From: Myxocyprinus asiaticus
Taxonomy: Eukaryota > Chordata > Actinopteri > Cypriniformes > Catostomidae
Reading direction: 5' to 3'
DNA: 64,000 nucleotides
Assembly: GCF_019703515.2 (NCBI RefSeq)
Contig: NC_059385.1
Location: 30,422,001-30,486,000 of the forward strand
Positions within the stretch are counted from its first letter, which is position 1; each line of letters opens with the position of its first letter. A program made the translations under genes and the position numbers. The notes beneath the pieces were generated by a model. It was not told the origin of the DNA and made no database searches. It saw nothing but the letters and a program-made list of their open reading frames with translations. This document shows, one piece after another, positions 1 to 12,165 of this stretch.

Positions 1-1902
1 CCGCTACCACTTCCCTGATACACTTGTGGTTTTGTAGCCCCACCGGATTTTTTCGGTCTCCGGTCTAACAGTGGGTATTTCGACCCGTTCTCCAAAATGT
101 GTCTATATGGGGTGCGTCTGTGCTTTCCCTCAACACTTCTAATAGGCAAAAAGAATGGACTTACCACAGCAGCTGGAGACAGAGAAGTAGAAGCTCATAC
201 CTCATGTCCTGTGTGGAATGGAACGGAATGTCGCGCTGAAAAGACATCACTCGCTCAGTCACCACTTTGTAAGGGTCCACCCACTGGTCCAATGTCGGCA
301 TCCAATGGCGTGGCTGAAGGTCTCCTGCGTGTTCAGTCTTTTCGTGCGCATTCAGTTAAAGTTATTTTGTTCCAATTAAATAACTTTATTATTCGTTTTA
401 TGATCCCCATTTATTTTGATCTGACTCCAATTATAAAAGTTTCCAAGGATATATTATACACGTTCATTCGGATTCCTGTCGCTTAGACAGTCTTGCGCCG
501 GCCATGTATGCGGATCTCACAGTCACAAATATGCCAGTATTGGTCATTAAAACAGCAATTGACTAAATACTAATTAGATTGCTGCTCATGCTTGCCTTTT
601 TATCTAAAAGTATTTTGTTTAGTACTGTGTGGATCATCTGGCTACAGAGACCCTGAGTTCCTCTGCCATCCTTCCTTAAGTACCAAACGATTCTATTGTT
701 ATTTCAGATGTGTGTGTTTGATGTTATTTAGGATCTGGTTTTACAATTTAGAGGGTTGCAAGCAAGTTCTTTGAAGCTTGCATTTATGTTTACAAAGAAT
801 TCCACATGGTTCCTGTGGGAGGGACATACTGATACTTACAGAATTCTACTAAACTTTGAAACCTTACTAGTGACTTGATTTTGCTGGAAGGGAATGAGAC
901 GGTGTTACCACTCACAATGAGATCTTTCAAATGAAACCAAATATGCATGATCAAAAACCTTTTACATTACAGAACAGGATAAGTCATAACTTAGTTTATT
1001 TGATGTCCTTAAAGTGTCCTGAGGTGAGAGAGAGAGAACCGATGTGAGTGTGATGTGCGTTTTATGGTCCCTAATCAGTGGGGTGTGTTGTCCCAGGTGG
1101 AGATGTCTTCTGTGTGAGAGTTTTATGATGTTGGTTCTCGCAGAGTTCTTTGACTTTTACCGGAAGTGATGCAGACAATTTTGTGCCAGTCTTACAAGAG
1201 TAAACATATTTGGCTTGCTGTCCGTAAAGGAGAGGCTTGAGCATGCGGCTCAGCTCAAGCTCTAAGTTCCCCCCTTCCGGACCACTTAATTGAAGTTAGT
1301 TAAGATTAATTATGGAGAAGTAGGTGGGGTGGAGGGATGCGGGAAGAATCGTTATGGGAGTAACGTAAGCAGATGCCTATATGTGCTTGCATTTTATTGC
1401 TTCCATTGATAAATTACATAAAACATTTTCATAACAAATTGCAAAGAAGCCAATTTTTTTATCCCATGTGAATACACCCCAGCAACTATCCCACCCGTTA
1501 TTGTCCCTGATTTAGATAAATAAGTTCAAAAAGCTAGAACCACATTACACATTCTCAAAAAAATCTCAAGTGCATAGCTACACATACAGTATATTCTTGC
1601 ATGTAGACATTTGTGTTCCTATATTCATATTTCATATAACATTTCTTTTAAAAAGTCAACAAATATACATGCAGTATATACATAAATCAATCAGTCCTTT
1701 CAACTAGCAGTGAACAATAAAAATAAAACACACATCAAAACAACCCAATTAGCCATTCTTACCCAAACTTACTAAGATACTTCTCTAAGAGTCCCCACAT
1801 TATCCCATATTCATTTAGTCTACCCTCTAAACTATATACAACTTTCTCCATTTTAACATGATCAACAGCTTCCGTAACCCATTCTTTAAAAGAAGGCATA
1901 TC
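1..1902. other. Gene-free AT-rich DNA
   Basis: No coding exon or recognised repeat could be supported here. A 129-codon frame on the + strand (97-486) has no recognisable domain and no splice or initiation context. Its second half reads like translated AT-rich non-coding DNA, so it is not called as a gene. Confidence 0.5.
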
Positions 1903-1993
1903 TATAACAGGGTAAAGGATGGGCAAGGGGAAGGCGGGAACCAGCTGAGCAGTCAACGAAACTTTAATTACATAAATGAACTTAAACAAACAT

Positions 1994-2043
<50 letters not shown>

Positions 2044-2144
2044 CGGCAGCATGTGGCTCTTTCTCTCTCTCTTGAACTGACACCTCCGGCTCGTCTTTAT
2101 CCCCCTCCCGGCTGATTAGCCCGATTCTGCCCTCCTCCTCATCA
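1903..2144 (-). repeat. 3' LTR with expanded CA microsatellite
   Basis: This is the partner of the LTR at 2504-2757. The short ACACACAC tract of that copy is expanded here to a pure (CA)n run at about 1996-2041. The expansion creates spurious poly-Cys/Val frames on the - strand. The - strand start is TGATGAGGAGG at about 2144. Confidence 0.55.
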
Positions 2145-2484
2145 CACTCCTCCATCACCCGACTCAGGCCAGAGAAACCCCCGGCATGATGTACTCCCCT
2201 CTCTTCCTGGAGAGACGAGGGGAGGGAAAGGGGAGAGGCAAAGAGCGAGGCAGAGCGATAGAGAGAGAGAGAGGAGAGAGAGAAAACTGGCTCACCGGTC
2301 CCCGGACATGCCTTTGCCTGGTCCTCAGCCACTCCTCTGACCTCTAGCTGACGACAGCTCTCTCCTCCCCTGGTGGACGGCAGCGAGTCCTCCAACCCCT
2401 GGTGTACAGAATGGCTCCTCCTCTTTCTCAGCGGACGACAGTGGTTCCTCCAACTCTCGGTGGCCGGCAGTGACCCCTCCTCCT

Positions 2485-2502
2485 TCCCGGGTTTCGGCAC
2501 CA
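2485..2502 (-). other. Primer-binding-site-like sequence
   Basis: The - strand reads TGGTGCCGAAACCCGGGA one base after the LTR end. It has the obligatory TGG start, complementary to a tRNA CCA tail. I could not assign the cognate tRNA with certainty. Its position exactly at the LTR edge is the main reason to call the surrounding repeats LTRs. Confidence 0.55.
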
Positions 2503-2503
2503 A

Positions 2504-2757
2504 TGTAACGGGGTAAGGTGGGCATGGAAGAGGTGGGAACCGGCTGAACAGTCAATGTAAGTTTTAATAACAGAAATGAACTCAAATCAAACACAAACAC
2601 ATAGACACACACAGCGGCCGCATGTGTCTCTCTCTCTCTCGAACTGGCACCTCCAGCTTTTCTTTATCCTCCTCCTGGCTGATTAGCCCAATTCAGGGCC
2701 AGGCGTGTGTCCTTCCGGCCCGGCCCGGCCCGGCCTGGCCCCACCCTCCTCCTCATT
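2504..2757 (-). repeat. 5' LTR of the miniature LTR element
   Basis: This is the upstream LTR on the - strand. Its end (TTACCCCGTTACA on the - strand) directly precedes the primer-binding-site-like sequence. The outer end is slightly degraded: TAATGAGGAGG here, against TGATGAGGAGG in the partner. It carries an extra GGCCC-rich tandem (CGGCC repeated, about 2716-2740) that the partner lacks. Confidence 0.55.
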
Positions 2758-5700
2758 ATAGTAACCTTGTCTACCCACTTTTTTATTGTAACTTTTTTTA
2801 GTGATTATGCAGGTAATTAAAAATAAATACTTACGATGTGCTGGAAATGTATAATTTGAAAGATCACCAAGTATACTGTAAATACTGTTAAGGGCAGATT
2901 TATTTCTAAATAACTGAGTATAGTCTGGGTTGTGTTCCAAAACTGTTGCACCAACTCACACTGCTGACAGTAAGTGCAGCAGATTACCTTCCTCCTTCTG
3001 ACATTTATTATATAAACTGTTATCATGTCTTGCCATCTTCAACAATTTAGCTGGTGTTCAATCAAGATGATTTAGACTCTTAAATTGCAGTAACTTATTA
3101 TTTACAGTTCTGAACGGGTACCTCACATTTCGCCGTATTGATTTTAAATTTAATTCACTGGCGGGAATATGTAGCACTGATCCCCACTGTTTTGCACAAT
3201 TATCAAATTCAATGTATGTTTCTTTACTTAATAAATCATAAAATATGCACCTTTTATTTAATTAATTAATACTGTTAACATCATCAGTAAAAGTCAGTTC
3301 GCTGCCATACGCAAATTCTTGATCATAAAGATAATCCAGTCGAATTGATTTTATTATTAGACTCTGTAACTTTGCAGAATTCAAAAAAAATATTTTTTGG
3401 CAACGATCTCTCTTTGTGCTTGCATTATGTGCTTGCATTATGATTGACAGGACTAACTTGACAAGCTCCTGCCAAACCTATGTTACTTTATTTTGTTGCC
3501 TAGTGGTCATCGTAATCATTGTAGCTTTTATCATTAGACTAAAATAATAATAACTATCTTGTTAGGTTGAATATTCAGGTACAGTATGTAATTGTGGCAG
3601 TGCAGTTGATGCTGCAGTTATGTGAGCGTGCTGTCCAGTGTGCCTTTGTCATTACTGCAGTGAAGACTGGACAAGCGATTGTCCTTGAATATACCCTGCT
3701 GACCAATCTAGACGTCATCACTTGGATAGAGTTTGAGCCACTACTGTACACCAGTGGTTCCTACAGAATTCAGTTTTTGCAGCAACTTTTAGAGTTTGAG
3801 TTAGTTTAGGTAAGTTAATGACATTATACTGCAATAAGAGTACGAAAACACAGCCCCCGCTAATATAGGATAAAATAGTCTTTTTTAATTAGATTTAACT
3901 ATTTTTTCAATACATTTGAGTATTGAATGAATTACAAGTATATTTATAGTATATCAACATTTCTCAAGCTTTGCATGCCATTTGAATGGTATCATATATG
4001 CACCTAACTGCCTTCACGTCGGGAATGAGCCTACGATGCATTTAATTGCTGACCATATAGGCAGCTCAATAGGCTTCGGAAAAGAGCGGTAATGTTCATA
4101 TGGATTGTTTCATCTTCACTTTATTCCTGCGCTGAAAAGGTGTAAATAAAATGGGGTGTGAGACTCCAGTGGTTAAAAGTCTGACCTTTCCCTGTCATGC
4201 AGTTCCTCACAGCTGACTGGCTGTTTAAAACTGTGCTGTGAAATTGCAGTAATGGGGTTGTGTCTGGTCCATTGATTCCTGCTGACAAAACCTGAGGGCC
4301 ACACACTGGTCTGACACCAACCGACATGATCGACACAAAACATTAGAACAGTAACTACAACAACGCAAGGTTTATTGCTTAAGCAAAGAGTTTCTTAGGT
4401 CTAGTCTATAGGGATAGGAATTGTAAAGAATTTAACAATTCTGTTTCCAACTCTGATCCAGTTTCTTAATGAGTCCGTTACTCTTTTAGTACTTGAAAAA
4501 GAGCCCTGATTTAAGTATCACAAGCCTTTAATACACAGTCTGTTACCTAGACAAAAAGTCATTTTGATTGATTTATTAAAAAGAACTGATTCATAAGAGA
4601 CATTCGTGAATTGGACTATACCGATCACTCTCTATGTTTGTTGTTGGGTGCAACCAAGGGTAACGCAATTTAAAGATTTGAGCCAGTACATACCGCTACA
4701 CAATACCGGCAATGATGACAAAATTACGTCACATTACCAGCAGCATCTCTTGCATACCGGCAACTCTTCTGTGGTGGCGGCACTGTCATCCAGATGGAGA
4801 AACGCTCAGGGGGAACAAGTCAAAATAGTAGGCGCACCAATATCATTCCACTTCGAGCAGTGGAATAAACTACAATGGAAAAACATTTATGAATATTTTA
4901 TTACAGAATTTATAGGGGTTAAAAGTTACCTTCTTGCTCTAGGTTGGGGGTCAACCTATAGATCATGCTAAACTTAAATCTAATTATATTACACTTTAAC
5001 TTGTAATGAAAACATATGTATTAAATTATACACGAGTTTAAAATTGTGTGGCATGAAGAAGCATTTACTAGTGAATCCCTCTGTATATTTGCTAGAATAA
5101 AAACAATTAAAAAATAAATAATTAAAATTAAATATATAAATAAATTAAAATAAATGCTGAATCAGCAAAAAATTAGTACACACATAAATATACAAATAAC
5201 ATGAAACCTTTTATAGTGTGTTGGTTGAGTGGTCTTTGGATCTCAAGTTGTATGATATATTGACCTATGCTGATGTCACTTTGGATGCAAGTGATTCTGG
5301 ATTCAAAACCCCTTTGTGCGTACAGCTTTTTAACAAAACTAAGCAAAATCACTACTGCATATCAATGGATCTAAGAAACGGGTGAGCAGATGATTCCATA
5401 TTACGCGATTTCTATGAATCAGAGATCAGACCACAGCGCCAATATGTGGGGACACATTGTCTCTTGCTGCTCTCATATATGCTGCCTCTACCAGCGACCA
5501 CAACTGACTAGAGCGAAGCATAATGTACTTTAAATATTTTTGAACAAGTACACTCGCTAAATAGAGACGGAATATGTCAAATGGATCAAACAAAAACTGC
5601 ATCGGAGAATACAAGAAATGGAATGGACTGACTTCTTTTTTTGGGGGGGAATCGAAGGTGCCAGAATGCCGTTCCGGACCATACTGGCCCAATTTAACCC

Positions 5701-5982
5701 TTAGAATTTATATAGGAAAATAGATGTGCATCAAAAAAGTCCTATGACTTTGCGTCAATAAGACATGTCAATATCACTGCATACTCTAGCATTTCAAATG
5801 TTACTCTGGCAATTTAATAAAAGAGCCACAGTGGCTTCAACTAATAGAATATATAAAATTTTCATTTCTATTTTGCATTAATTACCCCAGAAGTGACTAT
5901 TTTGTTCTCCTTAACACATTGGATGGAAACGCTGCTTTATTTGCAAATTGTTCTTGTAACTTGGATGGAAACATGACTACTG
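2758..5982. other. Gene-free AT-rich stretch
   Basis: No exon, RNA gene or repeat family could be assigned. The 121-codon frame at 4606-4971 and the 88-codon - strand frame at 5426-5692 show no domain, and I see no splice context for either. They may be remnants of unknown repeats. Confidence 0.4.
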
Positions 5983-6012
5983 TTAGGGTTATGTTTAGGG
6001 TTAGGGTTAGGA
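5983..6012 (+). repeat. Short interstitial telomere-like tract
   Basis: Five imperfect TTAGGG-type units (GTTAGGGTTATGTTTAGGG, then GTTAGGGTTAGG). It is too short to be a telomere. Such tracts commonly arise by slippage or end-repair insertion. Confidence 0.6.
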
Positions 6013-6813
6013 GTATATGAATTACCTTTATATTTAATTACTATTATTTCGTATTCATGTGGATGTTTGCTCCTGTCTTGCACTTGCGCAGTGCATGGCG
6101 TAAAGATGTGCGCATGCGTTCAACTGTAGGTCCAGCTTTGACCACTGGGAGAGGCAGTTCGGAAATTCAGAAAGTAGAGGCCGATTTAGCAGACAGAAAC
6201 TTCAACCTCCTGTCGCTGATTTTCTAACATCACCTCAGTCTGACGGAGAACCGGTTCCATAAAAAACAACACTGTAACCAAATTGTAAATACTGTAAATT
6301 TCATTTGATTCCATTAATGGTTTCATGAACATCTGAATCCTTCCATCTATGCAGAAGGAACACAGACTTAAATACTCTGACAGTATCAAGACCAAAACAG
6401 CCTAATGAAAAGTCAAGGCATTGTGGTGGCTGTCCAAAATGTAACACATTGAGTCTGAATTTAGGTGAAAAGAATTTGGAACCAACATGCCGATTTCCTG
6501 AGAGACCACGTTGTTTCCGTTTCCAACCCTACTGTTTTGTCTGTAAAGTCAAGCTCATAAATTGAGCGACTGTTTTACAGAAATACCACATAGAATCCAA
6601 TTACCATACATGGTCTTCTCAAGAGTATAGCAGTAGATTTACCACATTACCACATGTCCCATTCCAGGACAAAACTCCAGCCATCAACCATTTAAATATA
6701 TTTCCACAATATCATTACATCAATTTTGAATTGTTGTGGACAATCAAGCTATTGCTTTCTAGCACTAAACACACCATCCACAACATTGCTTTCACACTGG
6801 TTTCTATTCAGCA

Positions 6814-6815
<2 letters not shown>

Positions 6816-6868
<53 letters not shown>
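6816..6868. repeat. (TA)n microsatellite
   Basis: An uninterrupted TA run of about 26 units. It generates an Ile-Tyr frame on the + strand that is not a gene. Confidence 0.9.
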
Positions 6869-6870
<2 letters not shown>

Positions 6871-6929
6871 TATTTATTTCAAAGAATGTATTCTAAAAAC
6901 CTTGGTGCACGATTGAGAATGTTGGAACA

Positions 6930-7085
6930 GAATGATCGCACTGTCAGTACGGAGACAGTAGGTTGAAATTTCTTCAGCTGAAATTAGTTGCTAATTTCGA
7001 TTCAAAGCACTGGCCCAGTGGCTGAAGTTGGAACTGTTGTTGAAAGTATGGGCACGTGTGAGCTCCAGTTTGTCAGGGTACTGGA
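6930..7085 (+). repeat. Unclassified dispersed repeat 'A', truncated copy
   Basis: It shares the blocks ACAGTAGGTTGA, CCCAGTGGC, GTTGTTG-AAGTATGGGCACGTGTGAG and TCCAGTTT with copies at 11020-11600 and 15150-15553. Only the 5' part is retained. No coding capacity and no clear terminal inverted repeats were seen, so the class is unknown. Confidence 0.5.
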
Positions 7086-7209
7086 ACATTCTGGAATATT
7101 CTCTATATTTTAGTTTGGACATGAACTTTATTACCATCTGCTGGTGGTATCTCCAAACTGCAAATGTAGGAACTGAGTTTGGAAAGCAGACCTGCTTTTG
7201 AAACGTCTT

Positions 7210-7417
7210 AGTTCAATTGCCTATTTCTCAGGAAAATAGCAAATTCCGCTCTGCGGCACTTCATTAACATAGAATACACCCAAAGTTAGTGCAATCACTC
7301 CCACCCACGCCCACTTGCGCCTTGCGCTGGCACAAAAATTGCATTTAGAATTAGCGCACTCACGATCGTTGCGCGTAGCATTTTGCTTTGTGCATTCACA
7401 AAAATAGAGTCCGTAGG
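7210..7417. repeat. Fragment rich in GCGC/TGCGC motifs, probable old DNA element
   Basis: The block from about 7280 to 7400 contains several spaced AGTGCAATC, CTTGCGC, TTGCGCTGGC, TTAGCGCACTC and GTTGCGCG motifs. A similar style of block (TTAGCGCTTTGCACACGC, CTTAGCGCATGATTGCATG) occurs at 61265-61330. It is probably a subterminal region of a non-autonomous DNA element, but the ends could not be defined. Confidence 0.3.
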
Positions 7418-8475
7418 GTTGCTTATAGGGGTGTGCATCGAAGCCATTATCTGTATTTGTATCTGTATCTGTTCATATGACAAAATTATCTGTAGCTGTC
7501 TCTGTATTCAGATAGAACTGGGTGTGGGCGGGGCTTAACCCAGAAGTGCATCAAAACTAAATGAAATGCCCATTTTTAAGTGTTACTCTTACATTTATAG
7601 TTTCCGTTAATAAAATATGCCTGTATATGCCTTTTCATAACAATAGCCTAATAACAATAATAATAATTATTATTATTATTAATATTATACAATTATTATT
7701 TAAATAAATATTATTATTCTTTTTTCTTACCAGATGAAGCTGAATTTGTAGGCTACATTAACTGTGGAATAGTTGTGGTTTCTCCTGATATTTCAGATAT
7801 TAATATCTGCATGAAACAGAATTTTAATTTGTCTGTGCATGTATAACAACATTATTCTGGAGGCAAGAAGTGTCAAGCAAAATGTGAAATGTCAAGCACA
7901 CATTTTGCAGTGAATAATAAATACAAATTCAAACAATAAAATAAATTAAAATAAAATTAAGTTAATTACCTTAATCGCTGATGTGGATATAAATGTGGTC
8001 AACTTTAAGAAAGACGAGCTCCGACATTAAATCACTTCAGGTCAGGAATTTAACATCACGCTCATGTTTAGGCTATAAATAAATACATGAGAATCACGTG
8101 TGAATCGTGTGATACATAAACATAGACATTTCAAGAAGTAGAAAGTTTATATTATGTCGTATCTTAGTTAATGATACACTTGGCAAGCTCCAGACGTGCA
8201 CAATTAACAGAAACCGCAAACGGAGTTGAGACTGCGCCTATTCGATCTAAAATTCATAAGGTTTACACTTTAGAAATATTGGCTGCACAGATTCATAAAT
8301 TTGTTGTAAATCTGGATATGTTTATTTAAAATGTCGCTTTATCCTTGTGCTTTTTGGATTATCAGTCATACAGATATTTTTTATATTATTCGGATGAATC
8401 TGTTATCTTCTTGAAGTCATTATTTGTTCCTTTCCGAATAAGGTATTTGGCTTCAGGCACATCCCTAGTTGCCAA
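7418..8475. mobile_element. Non-autonomous hAT-like element, about 1.04 kb
   Basis: The body (7426-8467) begins TAGGGGTGTGC and ends GCACATCCCTA, short terminal inverted repeats of hAT style. The flanking 8-mers are GTTGCTTA (7418-7425) and GTTGCCAA (8468-8475), matching at 6 of 8 positions as expected for an old 8-bp duplication. The interior is AT-rich with no transposase similarity. Near the left end are CTGTATTTGTATCTGTATCTG repeats. I infer a deletion derivative mobilised in trans. Confidence 0.55.
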
Positions 8476-9072
8476 TATGTCTCCTTTTTAATTTTATAGA
8501 TTTTATTTTTATTTTATGTTTATTACTAGAAAATAATACAAATCTGGGTTTTCAACTGTATTTCAGACATCCCGATATTGGTAACAGGGTTGCAAAAATG
8601 GCAAATCTCATACTAAATAAATAGAACATAAAATAACTCATGTAATATTACTCCTGAGGTGGATGAACAATATTTTCTGAACTTTAAGCACCTCTTTTCA
8701 CAGACCATTTGACAAAAATTGTAGCCCTCTTTAATAAATCAACAAAGTGTCCAAACACCATAATACGTTTTTAATTTACCCATTACCCTGCCCATTTTCA
8801 GGTGTTATAATGTGTCGTTGTCCCCTCAGAACATGAGTATTCTTGAGTTGGCAAATGCTCAGTTCTCTTCTCTGTGAAACATTTACACCATAACAATGTT
8901 TCACTGTACACTTCACATGTACACATTTCCCAAAGAAGGCAAAGCCTGTTTTACTGTTGATTTGAAGCATAGCTTCACCTTTGACCCTTGTACAACAGTA
9001 GTGTGTCTCCTCAGAGTGTGATTGGTTTGTTGAGGGTGGGTACTTTATTTTAAGCACAACTCAGCCGGACTC
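8476..9072. other. Gene-free stretch
   Basis: No gene or repeat could be supported. The 93-codon - strand frame at 8776-9057 has no recognisable motif. Confidence 0.4.
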
Positions 9073-10040
9073 CAAGGGCCGGATTCACAAAACGTTCTTA
9101 AGAAGACAGTTCTTCTTAACTACAATTTTCGTCGTAAATAACATCTTAATGTTAGGATAACTTCACAGTTGTCTTAAATTCTAAAAGGTAAGATGTTTAA
9201 TGAATTAACTGGGTTGTTTTAAATGTGATACGTTCTATAGTGTTTAGTCTGAAGTCACAATGGGCTGTTTATGTAGAAATGTGATTTTAGACCAAAACAT
9301 ATTTCTGACTGTTTTGTGATTAATGATATTTTTATTTTCAGCTTTCAAACCTTGTAAATGGTAAATTCGAACAAAAAAATGTTGTTTTGAAGCTTCTTAA
9401 TGTGGTGACCAATCATGCTAATTCAAAAGAATGCGCTGCATAAAGCTGAGACTTTCTTTTTCAGCCCCCCATCCACATCCCTATCGGAGTTGGGCGGAGA
9501 CAGCCCCCGCCACCCTTTCCCATTTACCCGCCTCTTACTTTCTGACGTGATATAATTATCAAGCTTCCCAAGGAGAACTTTTTCCTCAAAAAGTAATTTC
9601 CTCAACAAGAACCTCGTCTACTAAAGTTTTTTATTTCTTTTCCTCCATGTCAAATTAAAATTTATCAAATGGTTAGCAGCAAGTAAATTCTCCTATGATG
9701 GTTAATATCATTAAACTAACACATCTCATGCACTTTACATTCAAAAAAATTATTGCAAGGTGCTTGATAGTTAAAAGATACATGATTTGTTACGATTTAC
9801 CAGTGTTGAAATATTTAATTTGTTGTAGGCTATTAGACAAGGCAACTCCATTAGCAGGCATGTCAAAGCCTGTCTTTTTATTCTTAAGAAAAAAGTTATG
9901 TTCTTAAGAAAATATTTGAGAACTTCTTAAGAATTTGTCAAGAATTGCACTTTGGAACGTTCTCATGAACTTCTTATAATTTATCCTAAGAACTTTCTTA
10001 TTTTTTTTTCTTAAGAACATTTTTGTGAATCTGGCCCCAG
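9073..10040. mobile_element. GGGCC-ended MITE with inverted termini (Harbinger-like candidate)
   Basis: The left terminus (from 9076) is GGGCCGGATTCACAAAACG followed by TTCTTAAGAA. The right terminus, read in reverse complement from about 10037, is GGGCCAGATTCACAAAAATG followed by TTCTTAAGAA. Further AAGAACTT-type repeats extend inward for about 80 bp. The flanking triplets are CAA and CAG, a possible imperfect 3-bp duplication. Inside, the - strand frame at 9423-9608 has a faint resemblance to the Myb/SANT-like accessory protein of PIF/Harbinger elements (Lys/Arg-rich, DVDxxLKKKVS). The resemblance is too weak to be decisive. Confidence 0.5.
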
Positions 10041-11019
10041 GACATTAAGTCCTCATGGAGTGGACTAAAACAGGGATTTGTCAGTGTAGTAAATCCTTGT
10101 TACTTTGGTAATGTGTGAGGCAGAGAGACAGACCCTGTGCTGAATGTGGGACAAAATCTGAGGTTGAGAAAATGGCTTGCAATGGTTTGGAACGGTCTGC
10201 CTGAGGTCATTACTTTGATTTATCAGTTGCTAAATCAACATCACTTAAATTCAAGCAATACTCTGATGTTACAGAACATGCAGCCTTTATAGAAAAGAAA
10301 ACTGGAAGCTTTTGCTAGAGAATATATTTACCAGTTCATTACATTAAGTCCTTATGAGGCAATTCGGTTCATTTGGCGTCCATCTTGGCAACCCCCGCAG
10401 GCAGCTACTTTTTCAGCTTTGTACATTCTGTAGGCTGAGATTTTGCGTGAGAGAGCAAAATGCTATAAAAATATGGCAATCTTGATGCTTTGCTCCAACA
10501 GACTGTTGCTCTGAACCGTGTTTTGTACAGCTAAAACTCTTCAGGTTTCATCATTGCAGATGCTGTGATCTGTGAAATTCCACCTCCTTTGTAACTGCCC
10601 AGTTGTCATAGCAACTGCCGTATGTAATGTCTGACTTGATACACAGTAACAGAAGGGGGAAGTTTTCATTGAGAGCAGAGATTGACTTTGAATCTGTTTA
10701 GCAAATGACCCAAAGCCAAGCAGGTATTTACCCTTTGCCAGGCCTATGATTTGACTATGTTTAAATGTCGCACAGTCATGTTAAATCCTTAAATGCTTGG
10801 TTGTGCAAAGCTAATTAATTAGTGAAGGTAATACATCTGATTCGACAGAGTAAATGCCCCTGAAACTAATGCAAATATTCGTTTTATTTTCAAAGGTGTT
10901 GACTTGCAGACTGCGTTTCTTATATTTAACAAATAGCTAATGGCTAGCTTATTTGTTGTTAATATTATGAACTGCTTCATTGAAAGTCAACATGAAATCA
11001 AAATTGACCTTGTGAATTT
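10041..11019. other. Gene-free stretch upstream of the cdc42se2 exons
   Basis: No exon could be supported. I looked for the short first coding exon of cdc42se2 (Met-Ser-Glu-Phe-Trp then a Cys pair) between 1 and 12165 and did not find it. Confidence 0.4.
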
Positions 11020-11600
11020 TACAGACTGATCCCACAGTGAAATCAGAAACAGTAGGTTGACTTTTCTTTGGCTAAAAATGGTCTGTGCTTACAGAAATCC
11101 TAACACTGCCCCCAGTGGCCAAAGCAGAAAGTGTTGTTGGGCATATGGGCACGTGTGAGTTCCATTTTCCGGGTGTAATGTCCATGTAGGAGCTCCAAAA
11201 GCGAGTTGTGAAGCGAGTTGTTTTCAGCTGTACAGGCTGTAATTCAGTAAAGAGGAATACATATTTTATAAACTGTACCCCCCAACCTAAACCTAACCAT
11301 CAATGGACCAAAAATGTAATGTGGGAAACATGCAACTTCCAAATTATGTTCGTCACTGATTATGTGAACATTATTACTTCCTGGTTTCAACGTTGGATCT
11401 GAACCCAGGTTTCCCCCACTGCTGATGCAATGCACTTCGGATGCATCACAGGCGAAGGTAAACATGTTTGATGTCTGGCAGGAGATGGCACTTGTCAGTG
11501 AGTCGGCATATAGTGTCAGATCATAGGGTACCGGAACTCTCTGAAACAACATGCCAGCTTCCTGCGTGATCATGTGGTCTCATTACCGCAATGCAATGCA
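11020..11600 (+). repeat. Unclassified dispersed repeat 'A', longest copy
   Basis: It contains CAGACTGATCCCAC, ACAGTAGGTTGACTTTTCTT, CACTGCCCCCAGTGGCC, GTTGTTGGGCATATGGGCAC, a GCGAGTTGTGAAGCGAGTTG block, TTACTTCCTGGTTTCAACG, AATGCACTTCGGATGCATCAC, a GGAACTCTCTGAAACAACATGCC block and GTGATCATGTGGTCTCA. These blocks occur in the same order in the copy at 15150-15553. No protein is encoded and no terminal inverted repeat was recognised. It could be a SINE-like or foldback family. Confidence 0.6.
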
Positions 11601-12165
11601 AAAAAAATATATATATATATATTTTATTTAAAACATATTTATACATCATAGCAGTTCTCCCTTGGTACTGCCTTTAATTTTCTTTAATTTTAATTAAGGA
11701 CATCATTGTACAACAGAATCTTTTTCTTCTGAAATACAGTGAAAAAATGACTGTGTTATGGTAATGAGAATCATCATTGAAAACAATGGGAATAGTAAAA
11801 CTAAAACATCCGGACGTGTTACGGTAATGAGAATTGGGGGGTAAAATGTGCATATCTGTCCTGAAAAGAATCTTGCAATGCAAAAAGTCTTTATGTTCCT
11901 AAATGTATGCTTCTTTTTTCTTTACTCAAAATGTAATTGTATGTTTTTTTGGTTTTTTTTCGTATTGATTTGGGGTTAAATATGACCAGGACATTTCTTG
12001 ACAGGCTTAATGAGAATCACTCAAAATGGGTTCATGTTGACTTTAATGCACACAGGAAAAGAAAATAAGAAAGGAAAAGGACATTTTGAAAAATTGTTGA
12101 AAAGGTTTTTAATAATCGTGCTTGTTCCAATATGTATTCAGTTATGATTGTGTGTTTCTCTGCAG
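11601..12165. other. Intron upstream of the recognised cdc42se2 exon
   Basis: AT-rich DNA with a TATA run at about 11606-11625 and two similar GTTA(T/C)GGTAATGAGAAT blocks at about 11755 and 11819. The polypyrimidine tract TGTGTTTCTCTGCAG ends at 12165 and is the acceptor of the next exon. Confidence 0.5.

Larger units (their letters stand above)
1903..2757 (-). mobile_element. Miniature LTR element (TRIM-like), about 855 bp
   Basis: Two direct repeats of about 242 and 254 bp (1903-2144 and 2504-2757) share a GGGTAA-rich end, a GGGAACC-GCTGA block, a TTTTAATTA/AACA-GAAATGAACTCAAA block, a CA run, a CTCTCTCTC run, and CTGATTAGCCC followed by CCTCCTCCTCAT. Read on the - strand, the 2504-2757 copy ends in ACA. 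One base later comes an 18-nt primer-binding-site-like sequence starting TGGTGCCGAAACC. The internal part is only about 360 bp and has no gag or pol similarity. This matches terminal-repeat retrotransposons in miniature, which need proteins supplied by another element. No clean target-site duplication was seen. The long - strand frames across it only translate CA/GAGA runs. Confidence 0.6.

Noticed and set aside
97..486. 129-codon open frame at the window start
   Set aside because: No recognisable domain, no Kozak or splice context, and the C-terminal half reads like translated AT-rich DNA.
1759..2612. Overlapping - strand frames of 95-173 codons
   Set aside because: They translate CA, GAGA and CT tracts of the miniature LTR element. 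Poly-Cys/Val and Ser/Leu-rich composition marks them as artefacts.
5983..6012. Telomere or chromosome-fusion scar
   Set aside because: Only about five imperfect TTAGGG units, far below what a fusion would leave.
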